Of a DNA stretch of 64,000 bases, positions 35,114 through 43,862 are shown one piece after another. The translations under genes were made by a program, and so were the position numbers. Under the pieces are notes generated by a model. That model saw only the letters and a program-made list of their open reading frames with translations. It had not been told where the DNA came from and made no database searches. The first letter of the stretch is position 1, and every line of letters starts with the position of its first letter. This DNA is from Pollutimonas bauzanensis (lineage in GTDB: Bacteria > Pseudomonadota > Gammaproteobacteria > Burkholderiales > Burkholderiaceae_B), in contig NZ_FQXE01000002.1 of NCBI RefSeq assembly GCF_900129885.1, forward strand, positions 1-64,000, in the 5' to 3' direction.

Positions 35114-35881
35114 TCAGGCCACCATTTCCGGCACAAACCGCAGCACCAGCCACACCAGCAGCAGAGGCCCGCCATTGAAAATGCCGTGCAGCAGCATGCT
35201 TGCGCCTATACCGCGCTTGACGCGCAGCCAGCCCAGCACCAGGCCGGTCAGCCATTGCGGCAATACCAGCAGCGGCATCAGCCACAGCGGCGTTTGATGC
35301 AGATTGAAGTTATAGAGGTGCACGGCGGCGAACAGCAGCGAGGTCGCGTGGAACACCCAGGGAAAGCAGCGGCGGTAAAGCAGGCGATGGCGCCAGGCCA
35401 GACTGCGGCGGGCGCAGGGCATGCCGAACAGGTAAGGCAGCCAGCACACCACGAAGATTCCCGTCACCAGCAGAATGGCCGACCATTGCGGCCCCATCAG
35501 CATCGCGCCGACGGCCGCGGGCACCAGCCACCAGGCTTGCGCGATGCGCCGCAAGCCGTAGCGAAACACCAGCTCTTCGACGACAGGCGCCCACAGCAAG
35601 GCCTGCAGCCAGGGAATATTATGGATGTCCAGCCGGTGGGTCGCCCCGCCCGCCCCCGCCGCCATGACCGCGATAGGCCCCAGGAAGGCCAGGTTGACGG
35701 CCCACAGGAAACACGCCCATTTGCACAGGCGGCCTATAGCCAGGCCGGGAAACCAGTCTTCCCACCAGCCGCTGCCCGCATGGCGGCCCGGCAGGCGCGG
35801 CCCGAAGCGCGGGCGCAGGGCGAAGCGGAAAAAGTCGCGCAATTCGTCGCGAAAAAGCAAGACCTGGCGGCCGTCACCCAC
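35114..35881 (-). CDS. CPBP-family intramembrane metalloprotease
   Basis: This ~255-residue membrane protein has the three CPBP (Abi/Rce1-like) motifs: [11 protein letters not shown] (EExxxR), [15 protein letters not shown] (FxxxH type) and [10 protein letters not shown] (HxxxN). About seven helices are visible. Such proteases cleave within membranes; the substrate is unknown. The frame is open to 35944 inside pth; I choose GTG 35881, which overlaps the pth stop by 8 bp and suggests coupling, but a later start is possible. It is inserted between pth and ychF. Confidence 0.82.
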   Translation of the reverse strand: MGDGRQVLLFRDELRDFFRFALRPRFGPRLPGRHAGSGWWEDWFPGLAIGRLCKWACFLWAVNLAFLGPIAVMAAGAGGATHRLDIHNIPWLQALLWAPVVEELVFRYGLRRIAQAWWLVPAAVGAMLMGPQWSAILLVTGIFVVCWLPYLFGMPCARRSLAWRHRLLYRRCFPWVFHATSLLFAAVHLYNFNLHQTPLWLMPLLVLPQWLTGLVLGWLRVKRGIGASMLLHGIFNGGPLLLVWLVLRFVPEMVA

Positions 35882-36470
35882 GATTGGCCTCGTGCAGCTG
35901 ACTGGTGGCCTGCTGGTATTCGCCACGCAGCAGGGCCGGGACAATGGCGCGGCAGCGGTCTATGGCCGCCACGATTTCCTGCAGCTCGTCGCGCCGCGGC
36001 GGGCTGAGCACAAAAGCCGCGACCTGCTGCGCCACCCCCAGGGTGCGCGGGTGGCCTATGCCCAGGCGCAAGCGCCAGAAATCCGGGCTGGAGAAAGCCG
36101 CCTGGATGTCCCGCAAGCCGTTATGGCCGGCATGGCCGCCCCCCTGCTTGAGCTTGGCGTTGCCGGGCAGCAGGTCCAGTTCGTCGTGCAGTACCAGCAC
36201 CTGTTCCGGCGCCAGCTTGTAGAAGCGCATCAAGGCGCCCGCCGCCTGGCCGGAGCGGTTCATGAAGGTGGTGGGCTTGGCGACCATGACGGCATCGCCC
36301 TCGAAGCGCGCCTTGGCGACCCAGGCCGAAAACCCTTTCTCCAGCGTGTAGCTGGCTTTCAGGTCGTCGGCCAGGTGGTCGGCCAGCCAGAAGCCGGCAT
36401 TGTGCCGGGTAGTTTCGTATTCGGGGCCGGGATTGCCCAGGCCGATAATCAGGCGTATGGGTGGTGTCAT
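35874..36470 (-). CDS. pth: Peptidyl-tRNA hydrolase
   Basis: Pth recycles peptidyl-tRNA dropped from ribosomes. The 198-residue product shows the family start [30 protein letters not shown], with catalytic His in RHNAG, then [11 protein letters not shown] and [29 protein letters not shown]. Length is normal. It follows rplY (bL25) by 102 bp with a hairpin between, the common order in this group. Confidence 0.97.
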   Translation of the reverse strand: MTPPIRLIIGLGNPGPEYETTRHNAGFWLADHLADDLKASYTLEKGFSAWVAKARFEGDAVMVAKPTTFMNRSGQAAGALMRFYKLAPEQVLVLHDELDLLPGNAKLKQGGGHAGHNGLRDIQAAFSSPDFWRLRLGIGHPRTLGVAQQVAAFVLSPPRRDELQEIVAAIDRCRAIVPALLRGEYQQATSQLHEANRG

Positions 36471-36487
36471 GGACAGCCTACAAAGAG

Positions 36488-36521
36488 AAACCCCTGTCAG
36501 CTTACGCTAGGCAGGGGTTTT
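36488..36521. terminator. Hairpin terminator between rplY and pth
   Basis: AAACCCCTG and CAGGGGTTT pair around a 15-nt partly folded loop (TCAGC...GCTAGG). It lies just after rplY and before pth and may reduce read-through rather than stop it, because the following T-run is short on the minus strand. Confidence 0.65.
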
Positions 36522-36572
36522 GCCGCACACCGTCTGACAGCCAGGCGTCAGAACCGTGTGAAGATAAGCGAC

Positions 36573-37190
36573 TTATTCGGCTGCGGGAGTATCTTCCGAA
36601 GCTGTGTCATCGCTGCTGGCGCTGCCCGCCTTGACGTGGGCTGCCGCCACGACAGGGTTGACGTCGCCGCCGTGGGCGGCCAACACCACGCCCTTGGGCA
36701 GGACGATGTCGGACATGTGCAGCGTGGTGCCGGCCAGCAGCCCGCCCAGGTCGACTTCGATGAACTGGGGCAGGTTGGCGGGCAGGCAGACGACTTCGAC
36801 TTCGGTCAGCACGTGGCTGATGATGGCCGCGCTGAGCTTGACGGCGGGCGATGTCTCGGCGTTGACGAAGTGCAAAGGCACTTTGGTGGTCAGGGCTTGC
36901 GAAGCATCGACGCGCTGGAAGTCGACGTGCAGGACCAGTTGCTTGTACGGGTGCCATTGCACGGCGCGCAGCAAGACCTGCCCGGCCGATTTGCCGTCCA
37001 GTTCCATGCCGAGGATGGATGCATGGAAGGACTCTTTGCGCAAAGCGTGATAGATCTCGTTGTGGTCGAGCTCGATGCTTATCGGCTCGGCGGTACCGCC
37101 ATAAACGATGGCTGGAACACGGCCAGCGTGGCGCAGGCGGCGGCTCGCACTCGTACCCTTATCGCTACGCGAAGTGGCGTTGAATTTCAT
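36573..37190 (-). CDS. rplY: Ribosomal protein bL25 (general stress protein Ctc form)
   Basis: This 205-residue long-form bL25 has an N-terminal 5S-rRNA-binding domain ([30 protein letters not shown]) and the C-terminal beta domain ([35 protein letters not shown]). An acidic Ser/Glu/Pro-rich tail follows. I use ATG 37190, which has GGAG; the longer open frame starts in the prs spacer. It is next to prs on the same strand, as in most betaproteobacteria. Confidence 0.96.
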   Translation of the reverse strand: MKFNATSRSDKGTSASRRLRHAGRVPAIVYGGTAEPISIELDHNEIYHALRKESFHASILGMELDGKSAGQVLLRAVQWHPYKQLVLHVDFQRVDASQALTTKVPLHFVNAETSPAVKLSAAIISHVLTEVEVVCLPANLPQFIEVDLGGLLAGTTLHMSDIVLPKGVVLAAHGGDVNPVVAAAHVKAGSASSDDTASEDTPAAE

Positions 37191-37295
37191 GGAAGACTCC
37201 AAAAACTGGGTGGGCTGGGTAGCCCGTTGGTAAACGCAGCCGGGAAGGGCTGCGAGCGACTGCTGCCTGCCGCGACCAGCAGGCAACGGTATGGT

Positions 37296-38246
37296 TCAAT
37301 CGACGAAAAGGGAACTGACCGATTCGGCGTGGGAAATACGCAATATGGTTTCGCCCAGCAATGAAGCGCAGGAAAGCTGGCGGATTTTCTTGCAGGCGCG
37401 CGCCGCTTCCGAAAGGGGAATCGTGTCGGTGACGACCAATTCGTCGAGTTCGGATTCGGCGATGCGCTGCACGGCGCCGCCCGACAGCACGGGATGCGTG
37501 CAATAGGCGTAGACCGTGACCGCGCCGCGCTCTTTGAGCGCCTGCGCGGCCTTGCACAGGGTGCCGGCGGTGTCGACCATGTCATCCATGATGATACAGG
37601 TGCGGCCATCGACCTCGCCGATGATGTTCATGACCTCGGACACATTGGCGCGCGGACGGCGCTTGTCGATGATGGCCAGGTCGGCTTCCAGCTGCTTGGC
37701 CAGCGCGCGGGCGCGGACCACGCCGCCGATATCGGGGGACACCACGACCAGGTCCTGGTAATTGCGGCGCCAGATGTCGCCCAGCAGGATGGGACCGGCG
37801 TATATGTTGTCGACCGGGATATCGAAGAAGCCCTGGATCTGGTCGGCGTGCAAGTCCATCGTCATGACGCGGTCGACGCCCACGACCTGCAGCATATTGG
37901 CCACTACCTTGGCCGATATGGAGACGCGGGCGGAGCGCGGGCGGCGGTCCTGGCGGGCATAGCCGAAATAGGGAATCGCCGCGGTGATCTTGCCGGCGGA
38001 AGCGCGTCGCAGGGCATCGACCATCACCATGATTTCCATCAGGCTGTCGTTGGTCGGGGCGCAGGTGGGCTGCAGCACGAAGACGTCCTTGCCGCGAACA
38101 TTTTCATTGATTTCGACCATGACTTCGCCGTCAGAGAAACGACCTACCGTCATTTTTCCGAGCGACATATCGAGGTGATTTGCAACATCGACCGCTAACC
38201 GAGTGTTAGCCGTGCCGGTAAAAATCATGAATCTGTCGTGTGTCAT
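37296..38246 (-). CDS. prs: Ribose-phosphate pyrophosphokinase
   Basis: Prs makes PRPP from ribose 5-phosphate and ATP for nucleotide, His and Trp synthesis. The 316-residue product has [34 protein letters not shown] (the ATP/flexible-loop region), [24 protein letters not shown] and the PRPP-binding [14 protein letters not shown]. Start ATG 38246 ([14 protein letters not shown]) matches the family start. It lies downstream of tRNA-Gln and a hairpin and upstream of rplY, a conserved arrangement. Confidence 0.97.
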   Translation of the reverse strand: MTHDRFMIFTGTANTRLAVDVANHLDMSLGKMTVGRFSDGEVMVEINENVRGKDVFVLQPTCAPTNDSLMEIMVMVDALRRASAGKITAAIPYFGYARQDRRPRSARVSISAKVVANMLQVVGVDRVMTMDLHADQIQGFFDIPVDNIYAGPILLGDIWRRNYQDLVVVSPDIGGVVRARALAKQLEADLAIIDKRRPRANVSEVMNIIGEVDGRTCIIMDDMVDTAGTLCKAAQALKERGAVTVYAYCTHPVLSGGAVQRIAESELDELVVTDTIPLSEAARACKKIRQLSCASLLGETILRISHAESVSSLFVD

Positions 38247-38280
38247 GATGGACGCTAAAGTTGGCGTTGCGTTAAACAAC

Positions 38281-38326
38281 AAAGCTGTTGACCAGCACCG
38301 CCGTTAGGGGCCGACTCAACAGCTTT
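38281..38326. terminator. Long-loop hairpin between tRNA-Gln and prs
   Basis: AAAGCTGTTGA (38281-38291) and TCAACAGCTTT (38316-38326) are perfect inverted repeats around a 24-nt loop. On the minus strand the stem is followed by GTTGTTT, so it may be a weak terminator or attenuator in the prs leader. Confidence 0.5.
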
Positions 38327-38358
38327 ACGTTGAAGCAAGCCTGTATGGCTTGAAAAAG

Positions 38359-38435
38359 TGGCTGGGGAAGAAGGATTCGAACCTTCGCATGCTGGAATCA
38401 AAATCCAGTGCCTTAACCAGCTTGGCGATTCCCCA
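38359..38435 (-). tRNA. tRNA-Gln (anticodon TTG)
   Basis: The minus strand folds as a 77-nt tRNA ending in encoded CCA. The acceptor stem is TGGGGAA paired with TTCCCCA, the anticodon arm is CTGGA-TTTTGAT-TCCAG with anticodon TTG, and the T arm is GAAGG-TTCGAAT-CCTTC. It sits 2 bp after the ispE stop and before prs, the usual location in betaproteobacteria, so it is probably processed from the ispE-prs transcript. Confidence 0.97.
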
Positions 38436-38437
38436 AT

Positions 38438-39367
38438 TCAACTGCTTGTCCAGTGTCGTAGCGGATGCTCATGCAACCCGGGGCAAGCCCAGGCGTTTTG
38501 AACCGCCGCTGCGTTGTCGTTTTCACGATTCAGCATTTTACCGATAATTTCCCGCTGACACACTGCCGCTAGCTCGAGCGTTACAAATTCAACAAAAAAG
38601 CAGGCGCCGGAACCGGTCATTCTTGCATCCAGACCCTGCTGCCTAAGCCACATTGCGGCTTCGTGCACCCGCGGGTAGTTTGCAAAAACCACTGATTCCA
38701 AATCGTTGCGCCCAAAAAGGCCGGGTGTTGCCTGGCCTTGTTCCGGTGCATTGATTGTTTGCCAATCAGTAAAGACCGACATTTTGACCGAAGGCGTATC
38801 TCTTGTCAAATCGGGTGAAGAAAACACCTCCGCGGTCGGCACATTCTGCGTCGGCTGCACAACAAGATAGGCGCGGTCGGGCAATGCCAGGGGCGCAAGC
38901 CGCTCGCCTATTCCCTCGGCAAAAGCCGGCTGGCCGTAGATGAACACCGGCACATCGGCGCCCAGCGGCAGGGCCAGTTGCATCAGTTGCGCGCGCGTCA
39001 ATCGGGTCTGCCAAAGTCGGTTGAGGGCGATCAGCGTGCTCGCCGCATCGCTGGAGCCCCCGCCCAGCCCCCCGCCGGAGGGAATCCGCTTCTGGTAGCG
39101 TATCTGCGCGCCCAGCGGGGTGCCGGTCGCCTTCTGCAATGCACGGGCGGCGCGCACCACCAGGTCGTCCTCGGCGGCGAGCCCGGCGACCTGCCCGCCC
39201 TCGCGCACGATCCGGCCGTCGCCGCGCTGGTCGAAATCCAGCGTATCGCACAGGCCGATGAAGCGAAAGGCGGTTTGCAGCAGATGGTAGCCGTCGTCGC
39301 GGCGCCCCGTCACATGCAGGAAGAGATTGATCTTGGCCGGAGCCGGGACATCATACAAAGAAGCCAC
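38438..39367 (-). CDS. ispE: 4-diphosphocytidyl-2-C-methyl-D-erythritol kinase
   Basis: IspE phosphorylates CDP-methylerythritol in the non-mevalonate isoprenoid pathway. This GHMP kinase of 309 residues has PAPAKINLFLHVTGRRDDGYHLLQT at the N-terminus, the ATP loop PSGGGLGGGSSDAASTL, and MTGSGACFFVEF near the end. The C-terminal tail after ~270 is longer than usual and reads toward the tRNA gene. It lies 12 bp after lolB on the same strand. Confidence 0.97.
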   Translation of the reverse strand: MASLYDVPAPAKINLFLHVTGRRDDGYHLLQTAFRFIGLCDTLDFDQRGDGRIVREGGQVAGLAAEDDLVVRAARALQKATGTPLGAQIRYQKRIPSGGGLGGGSSDAASTLIALNRLWQTRLTRAQLMQLALPLGADVPVFIYGQPAFAEGIGERLAPLALPDRAYLVVQPTQNVPTAEVFSSPDLTRDTPSVKMSVFTDWQTINAPEQGQATPGLFGRNDLESVVFANYPRVHEAAMWLRQQGLDARMTGSGACFFVEFVTLELAAVCQREIIGKMLNRENDNAAAVQNAWACPGLHEHPLRHWTSS

Positions 39368-39379
39368 GCCGCGCCCCGC

Positions 39380-39964
39380 TCAGCCGCCGTCCACCACCAG
39401 GCGAACGCTGATGGCGCGATTGGCGTCGCTGCGGTTGAGCTGCAGCAGGGTGGGACCCTGCGCATCGTAGCGCGACAGCTGCACCCGCCAGCCATCCTGG
39501 CTGAACGACGCCGGCTGGCCGCCGCCGTTTTTTTCCAGCCCCGCGACGCTGCCTTTGCCCGTGCGGCCCTGCAGCCAGTCGCGCAGGCCCCCCACCGGTA
39601 TGGGGCTGCCCAGCGCAAGCTCCACCAGCGTATCGGGATGCTCGGCCTGTTCGATCGAGCCATTGCTGCGGGTGAGCGTGGCCAGGCCGGGCTCCACCTG
39701 GACCCGCGCCAGGGTATTGCCCAGCGGGTTGGCCAGGTCCAGCATGAGCGCGCGGCCGGTATCGTGCCAGGCGAAGCCCCCCTGCACGGCGTCCCGCCTG
39801 CCGTCCGCGTAATTGACGCTAACGGCGAACCGGCCACTGCGGTCGAATGCCTGGCCGGGGGCGCCCTTGTCGATTCGCGGCGGCGTGGCGCAAGCCGCCA
39901 GCAGAAGGCAAAGCAGGCCGGCGCAGCACCAGGCCCAGCCGCGCCGCATGAAGGAAAGACTCAT
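39380..39964 (-). CDS. lolB: Outer-membrane lipoprotein insertion protein LolB
   Basis: LolB receives lipoproteins from LolA and inserts them in the outer membrane. The 194-residue product has a lipoprotein signal with lipobox LLAAC at residues ~20-24. It has the LolB body pattern FDRSGRFAVSVNYADGRRDAVQGGFAWHD, PLGNTLARV, and PVGGLRDWLQGR. It overlaps the TPR gene upstream (ATGA) and precedes ispE, the standard lolB-ispE order. Confidence 0.94.
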   Translation of the reverse strand: MSLSFMRRGWAWCCAGLLCLLLAACATPPRIDKGAPGQAFDRSGRFAVSVNYADGRRDAVQGGFAWHDTGRALMLDLANPLGNTLARVQVEPGLATLTRSNGSIEQAEHPDTLVELALGSPIPVGGLRDWLQGRTGKGSVAGLEKNGGGQPASFSQDGWRVQLSRYDAQGPTLLQLNRSDANRAISVRLVVDGG

Positions 39965-41739
39965 TGCAGCGTGACTCCCAGGCGCTTCAGGGTCTTGAGC
40001 AATGTCTCGTTCTGGGGATCCTTGGCCATCCCGGCGCTCCAGATGCGCCGGGCTTCATCGCCGCGCTTGGTGACCCATAGCACTTCGCCCAGATGGGCCG
40101 CCACATCCGCCGACGGCAGCTGATCGTAGGAACGCTGCAGATATTCCAGCGCCGCCTCGTAGTCGCCGCTGCGGTACAGGTACCAGCCCACGCTGTCCAG
40201 GATGAAGGGATTGCCGGGATCGAGGTCGAGCGCGCGCTCCAGCAGGTCCTGGGCCTCGTCCAGCTTGCGGTTCTGGTCGGCGTAGGTGTAGCCCAGCGAG
40301 TTATAGGCGTTGGCGTTATTCGGATCCAGCTCTATGACGCGCTTCATCAGCTTTTCGAATTCCTCGTACTTGCCCTGCCTTTCGTACAGCATGGCCAGGT
40401 CGTACTTGATCTCGGACGTGTCCGGCATGGCGGCGTCGGCCTTGGCCAGGATCTCGACGGCCATGTCGGTGCGCCCCGCTTCGCGGTAAATGGAGGCGAG
40501 CGTCAGGGCGACGACCGAACGCTCGTGGTGATCCTGGGGCTTGAGGGCGTCGATGCTGCGCCGCGCCTGCGCCAGATTGCCCTGCTTGGCCTGCAGCACC
40601 GCCTTGTGTATCTGCGCCTGGAAGCGCAGGGAACCTTCGTCGATCAGGTCGAGCTGGGCGATGGCGTCGCCCAGCCGGTTCTGCTTCTCGGCGATCTGCA
40701 CCAGCAGCAGGCGGGCGTCGGAGGCATCGGCGGCGGCATTGCTGGCCTTGTCGTTGACGGACTTGCGGCGCTGCGTCTGGACACTGATATATTCTTCCAG
40801 CAGGGCCTGGGCCTGCGGATAGCGCTCGGCCCGCATATTCACTTCGGCCTCGGTGTAGAGCAGGTCGAAATCCTCGGGCGCCTGCTGGCGCATGGCCTTT
40901 ACCTGCGCCAGGGCGGCGTTGAAGTCATTGCGGTCCACCAAGCGGTTGACCAGCAAGAGCTGCAGCTTGCGGCTGTCGGGATGCTTGGCGATATAGGCGC
41001 GGGTTTCGTTGATGGCGGCGACGGAATCCACCTTCAGGCCGTATTCGAGCACGCGCTGGGCGGTGACCTCGGACTCGGGGTCGAGCGCCAGGGCCCGGCG
41101 CGCCTCGGCCAGCGCCCGCGCGGGGTCGGCGGCCGCCCAGGCCGCATCGGCGAGCGCCAGGTGCGCCACGGGCAGCGAACGTACCGACGGATGCAGGGCT
41201 TTTTCCAGCACATCCAATGCCATGCGCTTGTCGGCCATCTTGCTGACGATGGCCGAGGCCTGGATGATGGCCTGCTCTTTGTTTTCGGCCTTTTCTATGC
41301 GCGTGCCGAGCGCGGCCGCCAGCCCCGCGGTCTGGCCATTGGAGGCGGCCAGCGCCAGCGACGAGGCCACCGCTTCCGGATCGTTGGGCGCCAGCAGAAC
41401 CCAGGCGCGCGCCGCCTGCAGCGAACGCGCCAGGTCGCGATCGGCCATGGAAAACTGAAAGGCCCGTTTGGCCAGACGCGGATCGGAGGTCTCGCGGGCC
41501 AGGTCGAGCAGGGTCTGGCTGGCCATATCGTACTGGCTGCGCTGCGCCGCGATTTCAGATGCCAGTATCCGATAAAGGATATCGGCGGTAAGCTTGACCG
41601 CGGGCAGTTCGCCCGAGCGCAGGCGTATCTGTTCGATCTGCTCGCGTGTCCTGGCGGCCTCGGCCGAACAGGCCGGCCCGGACCAGGACACAAAAACAGG
41701 CGCAAACAGCATTAACAGCAGAGGAATTGAACGTTTCAT
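39961..41739 (-). CDS. Exported tetratricopeptide-repeat protein
   Basis: This 592-residue protein has a signal peptide (MKRSIPLLLMLFAPVFVSWSG, cut near CSA). It carries many TPR units, clearest in ALFLERALDLDP-type segments such as NAYNSLGYTYADQNRKLDEAQDLLERALDLDP and NPFILDSVGWYLYRSGDYEAALEYLQRSYD. I start at ATG 41739; the open frame upstream overlaps the mutM promoter region. The gene is regularly found upstream of lolB-ispE in this group and is usually annotated only as a TPR protein. A scaffold role in envelope assembly is plausible but unproven. It is translationally coupled to lolB. Confidence 0.88.
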   Translation of the reverse strand: MKRSIPLLLMLFAPVFVSWSGPACSAEAARTREQIEQIRLRSGELPAVKLTADILYRILASEIAAQRSQYDMASQTLLDLARETSDPRLAKRAFQFSMADRDLARSLQAARAWVLLAPNDPEAVASSLALAASNGQTAGLAAALGTRIEKAENKEQAIIQASAIVSKMADKRMALDVLEKALHPSVRSLPVAHLALADAAWAAADPARALAEARRALALDPESEVTAQRVLEYGLKVDSVAAINETRAYIAKHPDSRKLQLLLVNRLVDRNDFNAALAQVKAMRQQAPEDFDLLYTEAEVNMRAERYPQAQALLEEYISVQTQRRKSVNDKASNAAADASDARLLLVQIAEKQNRLGDAIAQLDLIDEGSLRFQAQIHKAVLQAKQGNLAQARRSIDALKPQDHHERSVVALTLASIYREAGRTDMAVEILAKADAAMPDTSEIKYDLAMLYERQGKYEEFEKLMKRVIELDPNNANAYNSLGYTYADQNRKLDEAQDLLERALDLDPGNPFILDSVGWYLYRSGDYEAALEYLQRSYDQLPSADVAAHLGEVLWVTKRGDEARRIWSAGMAKDPQNETLLKTLKRLGVTLQ

Positions 41740-41825
41740 TAAAGAGAACCACCGCCGCTGCGCCGGGAATAAAGCGTCAGATGGCAAAATTACACACTCA
41801 GATTTAAGGATGTTATCACCCCCGT

Positions 41826-42653
41826 ATGCCTGAACTACCAGAAGTTGAAACGACGCGTCGCGGAATAGCGACGATTATGCCCGGCCATGTATTAAAGCAG
41901 TTTGTAGTTTACGAACCCCGCATGCGCTGGCCCGTGCCTTCCGACCTCGGCCGGAATATCAGCGGGCATGAAGTCCAAAGCTGCGAGCGCCGCGGCAAGT
42001 ATCTGCTGATCAATTTCGCCCACGGGACACAGATCATACATCTGGGCATGTCGGGCTCGCTGCGGCGCGTGACGCCCGACGAGCCGCGGCGCAAGCACGA
42101 CCATGCGGAATGGATCTTCGACCATGCGCGCTTCCTGCTGCACGACCCGCGCCGCTTCGGCGCCATATTGTGGCACGACAATGCCGACGGGCCGCTGGCC
42201 GCCCACATATTGCTGGCCAGGCTGGGAATAGAACCCTTCGACCCTTTGTTCACGCCCGGCTACCTGCATGAACACCTGCGGGGTAAGACCCTGGCCATCA
42301 AGCAGGCCTTGCTGGCCGGCAATATCGTGGTCGGGGTGGGCAATATCTATGCTTCGGAAGCGCTTTTCCGCGCGCGCATCAACCCGCGCACGGCCGCCGG
42401 CGCCATTTCGCTGGAACGCTGCCGCCGGCTGGCCGCCGCCATCCGGCAAACCCTGGGCGAGGCGCTGGAATCGGGCGGCAGCACGCTGCGCGATTATGTC
42501 AATGCGACGGGGCAGCCGGGCGCCTATTTCGAAGTCTATGCGGCGGTCTATGAAAAAGCGAATCAGCCCTGCGGCATTTGCGCCACCCCAATAAAGCGTA
42601 TCGTGCAAGGACAGCGGGCCACGTATTATTGCCCCAAGTGCCAGCGGCGCTAG
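41826..42653 (+). CDS. mutM: Formamidopyrimidine-DNA glycosylase
   Basis: MutM (Fpg) removes 8-oxoguanine and nicks the abasic site. It has the catalytic start PELPEVETTRRG (Pro1 after Met removal), the H2TH region HLRGKTLAIKQALLAGNIVVGVGNIYASEALF and the C-terminal zinc finger CGICATPIKR...YYCPKCQR. Length (275 aa) is normal. It is divergent from the TPR-lolB-ispE operon. Confidence 0.97.
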   Translation: MPELPEVETTRRGIATIMPGHVLKQFVVYEPRMRWPVPSDLGRNISGHEVQSCERRGKYLLINFAHGTQIIHLGMSGSLRRVTPDEPRRKHDHAEWIFDHARFLLHDPRRFGAILWHDNADGPLAAHILLARLGIEPFDPLFTPGYLHEHLRGKTLAIKQALLAGNIVVGVGNIYASEALFRARINPRTAAGAISLERCRRLAAAIRQTLGEALESGGSTLRDYVNATGQPGAYFEVYAAVYEKANQPCGICATPIKRIVQGQRATYYCPKCQRR

Positions 42654-42760
42654 CCGCGGCATGCGGGGCGGCCATGAGGCGCGAGCTCTCCTTCGATAGC
42701 CTGTTTAGGCGGCGCGCGTGCGGGGCTGCCCTGATTGCGTATTAGTCTATAACGAATCAA

Positions 42761-42789
42761 TTGCACATTAACGAATAGTGCGATATATT
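42761..42789 (+). promoter_or_regulatory. Promoter of the homogentisate operon with an overlapping dyad
   Basis: TTGCAC, a 17-bp spacer and TATATT lie 30 bp upstream of the gene at 42819. ATTGCAC (42760-42766) and GTGCGAT form a near-perfect dyad spanning the spacer, and TAACGAAT is repeated directly at 42750 and 42769. Both suggest a repressor site at the promoter. Confidence 0.6.
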
Positions 42790-42818
42790 TTTAGCCAATA
42801 CAAGGAGACTGCAATCCC

Positions 42819-43772
42819 ATGAGCAAACAATTCGCCTCCCACGCCGACCTTGAAGACAAGGCCGTCTCGTTCGAGAAACTTTCCGGCAACGCCTATGCCT
42901 ACACCGCCGAAGGCGATCCCAATTCGGGCATCATCGTCGGCGATGACGCGGTCATGGTGATCGATACCCAGGCCACCCCCGTGATGGCGCAGGACGTGAT
43001 CCGCCGCGTCAGGGAAGTCACCGACAAGCCCATCAAATACATCCTGCTGTCGCATTACCACGCCGTGCGGGTGCTCGGCGCATCGGCCTACGAGGCCCAG
43101 GAAATCATCGCCAGCCGCGATACCTACGACCTCATCGTCGAGCGCGGCGAACAGGACAAGGCCAGCGAGATCGGCCGCTTCCCGCGCCTGTTCCGCAATG
43201 TCGAATCGGTGCCGCCGGGCCTGACCTGGCCCACTATCACCTTCGACGGCGAAATGACCGTCAATCTCGGCAATCTCGAGGTCCAGATCCTGCAAGTGGG
43301 CCGCGGCCATACCAAGGGCGACACCATAGCCTGGCTGCCCGAACAGCGCATATTGTTCGCCGGCGACCTGGTCGAGTATCAGTCCACCCCCTATGCCGGC
43401 GACTGCTATTTCCGCGAATGGCCCCACACGCTGGATACCCTGGCCGAGTTCAACGCCGAGAAAATGGTGCCGGGCCGCGGGCCGGCGCTCAAGTCCGCCG
43501 ATGAAGTCCGCAAGGGCCTGGCCGGCACGCGCGCCTTCCTGACCGATCTGTATTCCTGCGTCAACAATGGCGTCGCCGCGGGCAAGGGCTTGAAAGCGAT
43601 CTACCGCGAAACCTATGACTTCATGAAGCCGCGCTATGCGGACTGGGTCATTTTCGATCACTGCATGCCCTTCGATGTGTCGCGCGCCTACGATGAAGCC
43701 ACCGGCCACGACGATCCCCGCATCTGGACGGCGGAGCGCGACATCGAGATGTGGAAGCAGCTGGAAAGCTGA
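42819..43772 (+). CDS. Metallo-beta-lactamase-fold protein with altered metal motif
   Basis: This 317-residue protein has the MBL fold: SGIIVGDDAVMVIDTQATPVMAQDVI, then KYILLSHYHAVRVLGASAY, then GRGHTKGDTIAWLPEQRILFAGDLVEY. The canonical HxHxDH is SHYHAVRV here, so the Asp and third His are replaced by Val and Arg, while the downstream GH and GD ligands remain. It probably binds one metal or has changed chemistry. It heads the operon with the flavin hydroxylase and hmgA, after AAGGAG. A role in the same aromatic pathway is inferred from position; the reaction is unknown. Confidence 0.85.
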   Translation: MSKQFASHADLEDKAVSFEKLSGNAYAYTAEGDPNSGIIVGDDAVMVIDTQATPVMAQDVIRRVREVTDKPIKYILLSHYHAVRVLGASAYEAQEIIASRDTYDLIVERGEQDKASEIGRFPRLFRNVESVPPGLTWPTITFDGEMTVNLGNLEVQILQVGRGHTKGDTIAWLPEQRILFAGDLVEYQSTPYAGDCYFREWPHTLDTLAEFNAEKMVPGRGPALKSADEVRKGLAGTRAFLTDLYSCVNNGVAAGKGLKAIYRETYDFMKPRYADWVIFDHCMPFDVSRAYDEATGHDDPRIWTAERDIEMWKQLES

Positions 43773-43862
43773 GCGCTGCGCGGCAAGCAACACCGCGGCG
43801 ACGCAAGACGGTCAGGGAAAAAAAATAAAAACCGCGGCGCAACCACCAGACAGGAGCATGGG

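Noticed and set aside
38359-38435. tRNA-Gln as an integration site
   Set aside because: No integrase gene or duplicated tRNA 3' end is found nearby; flanking genes are conserved housekeeping genes.
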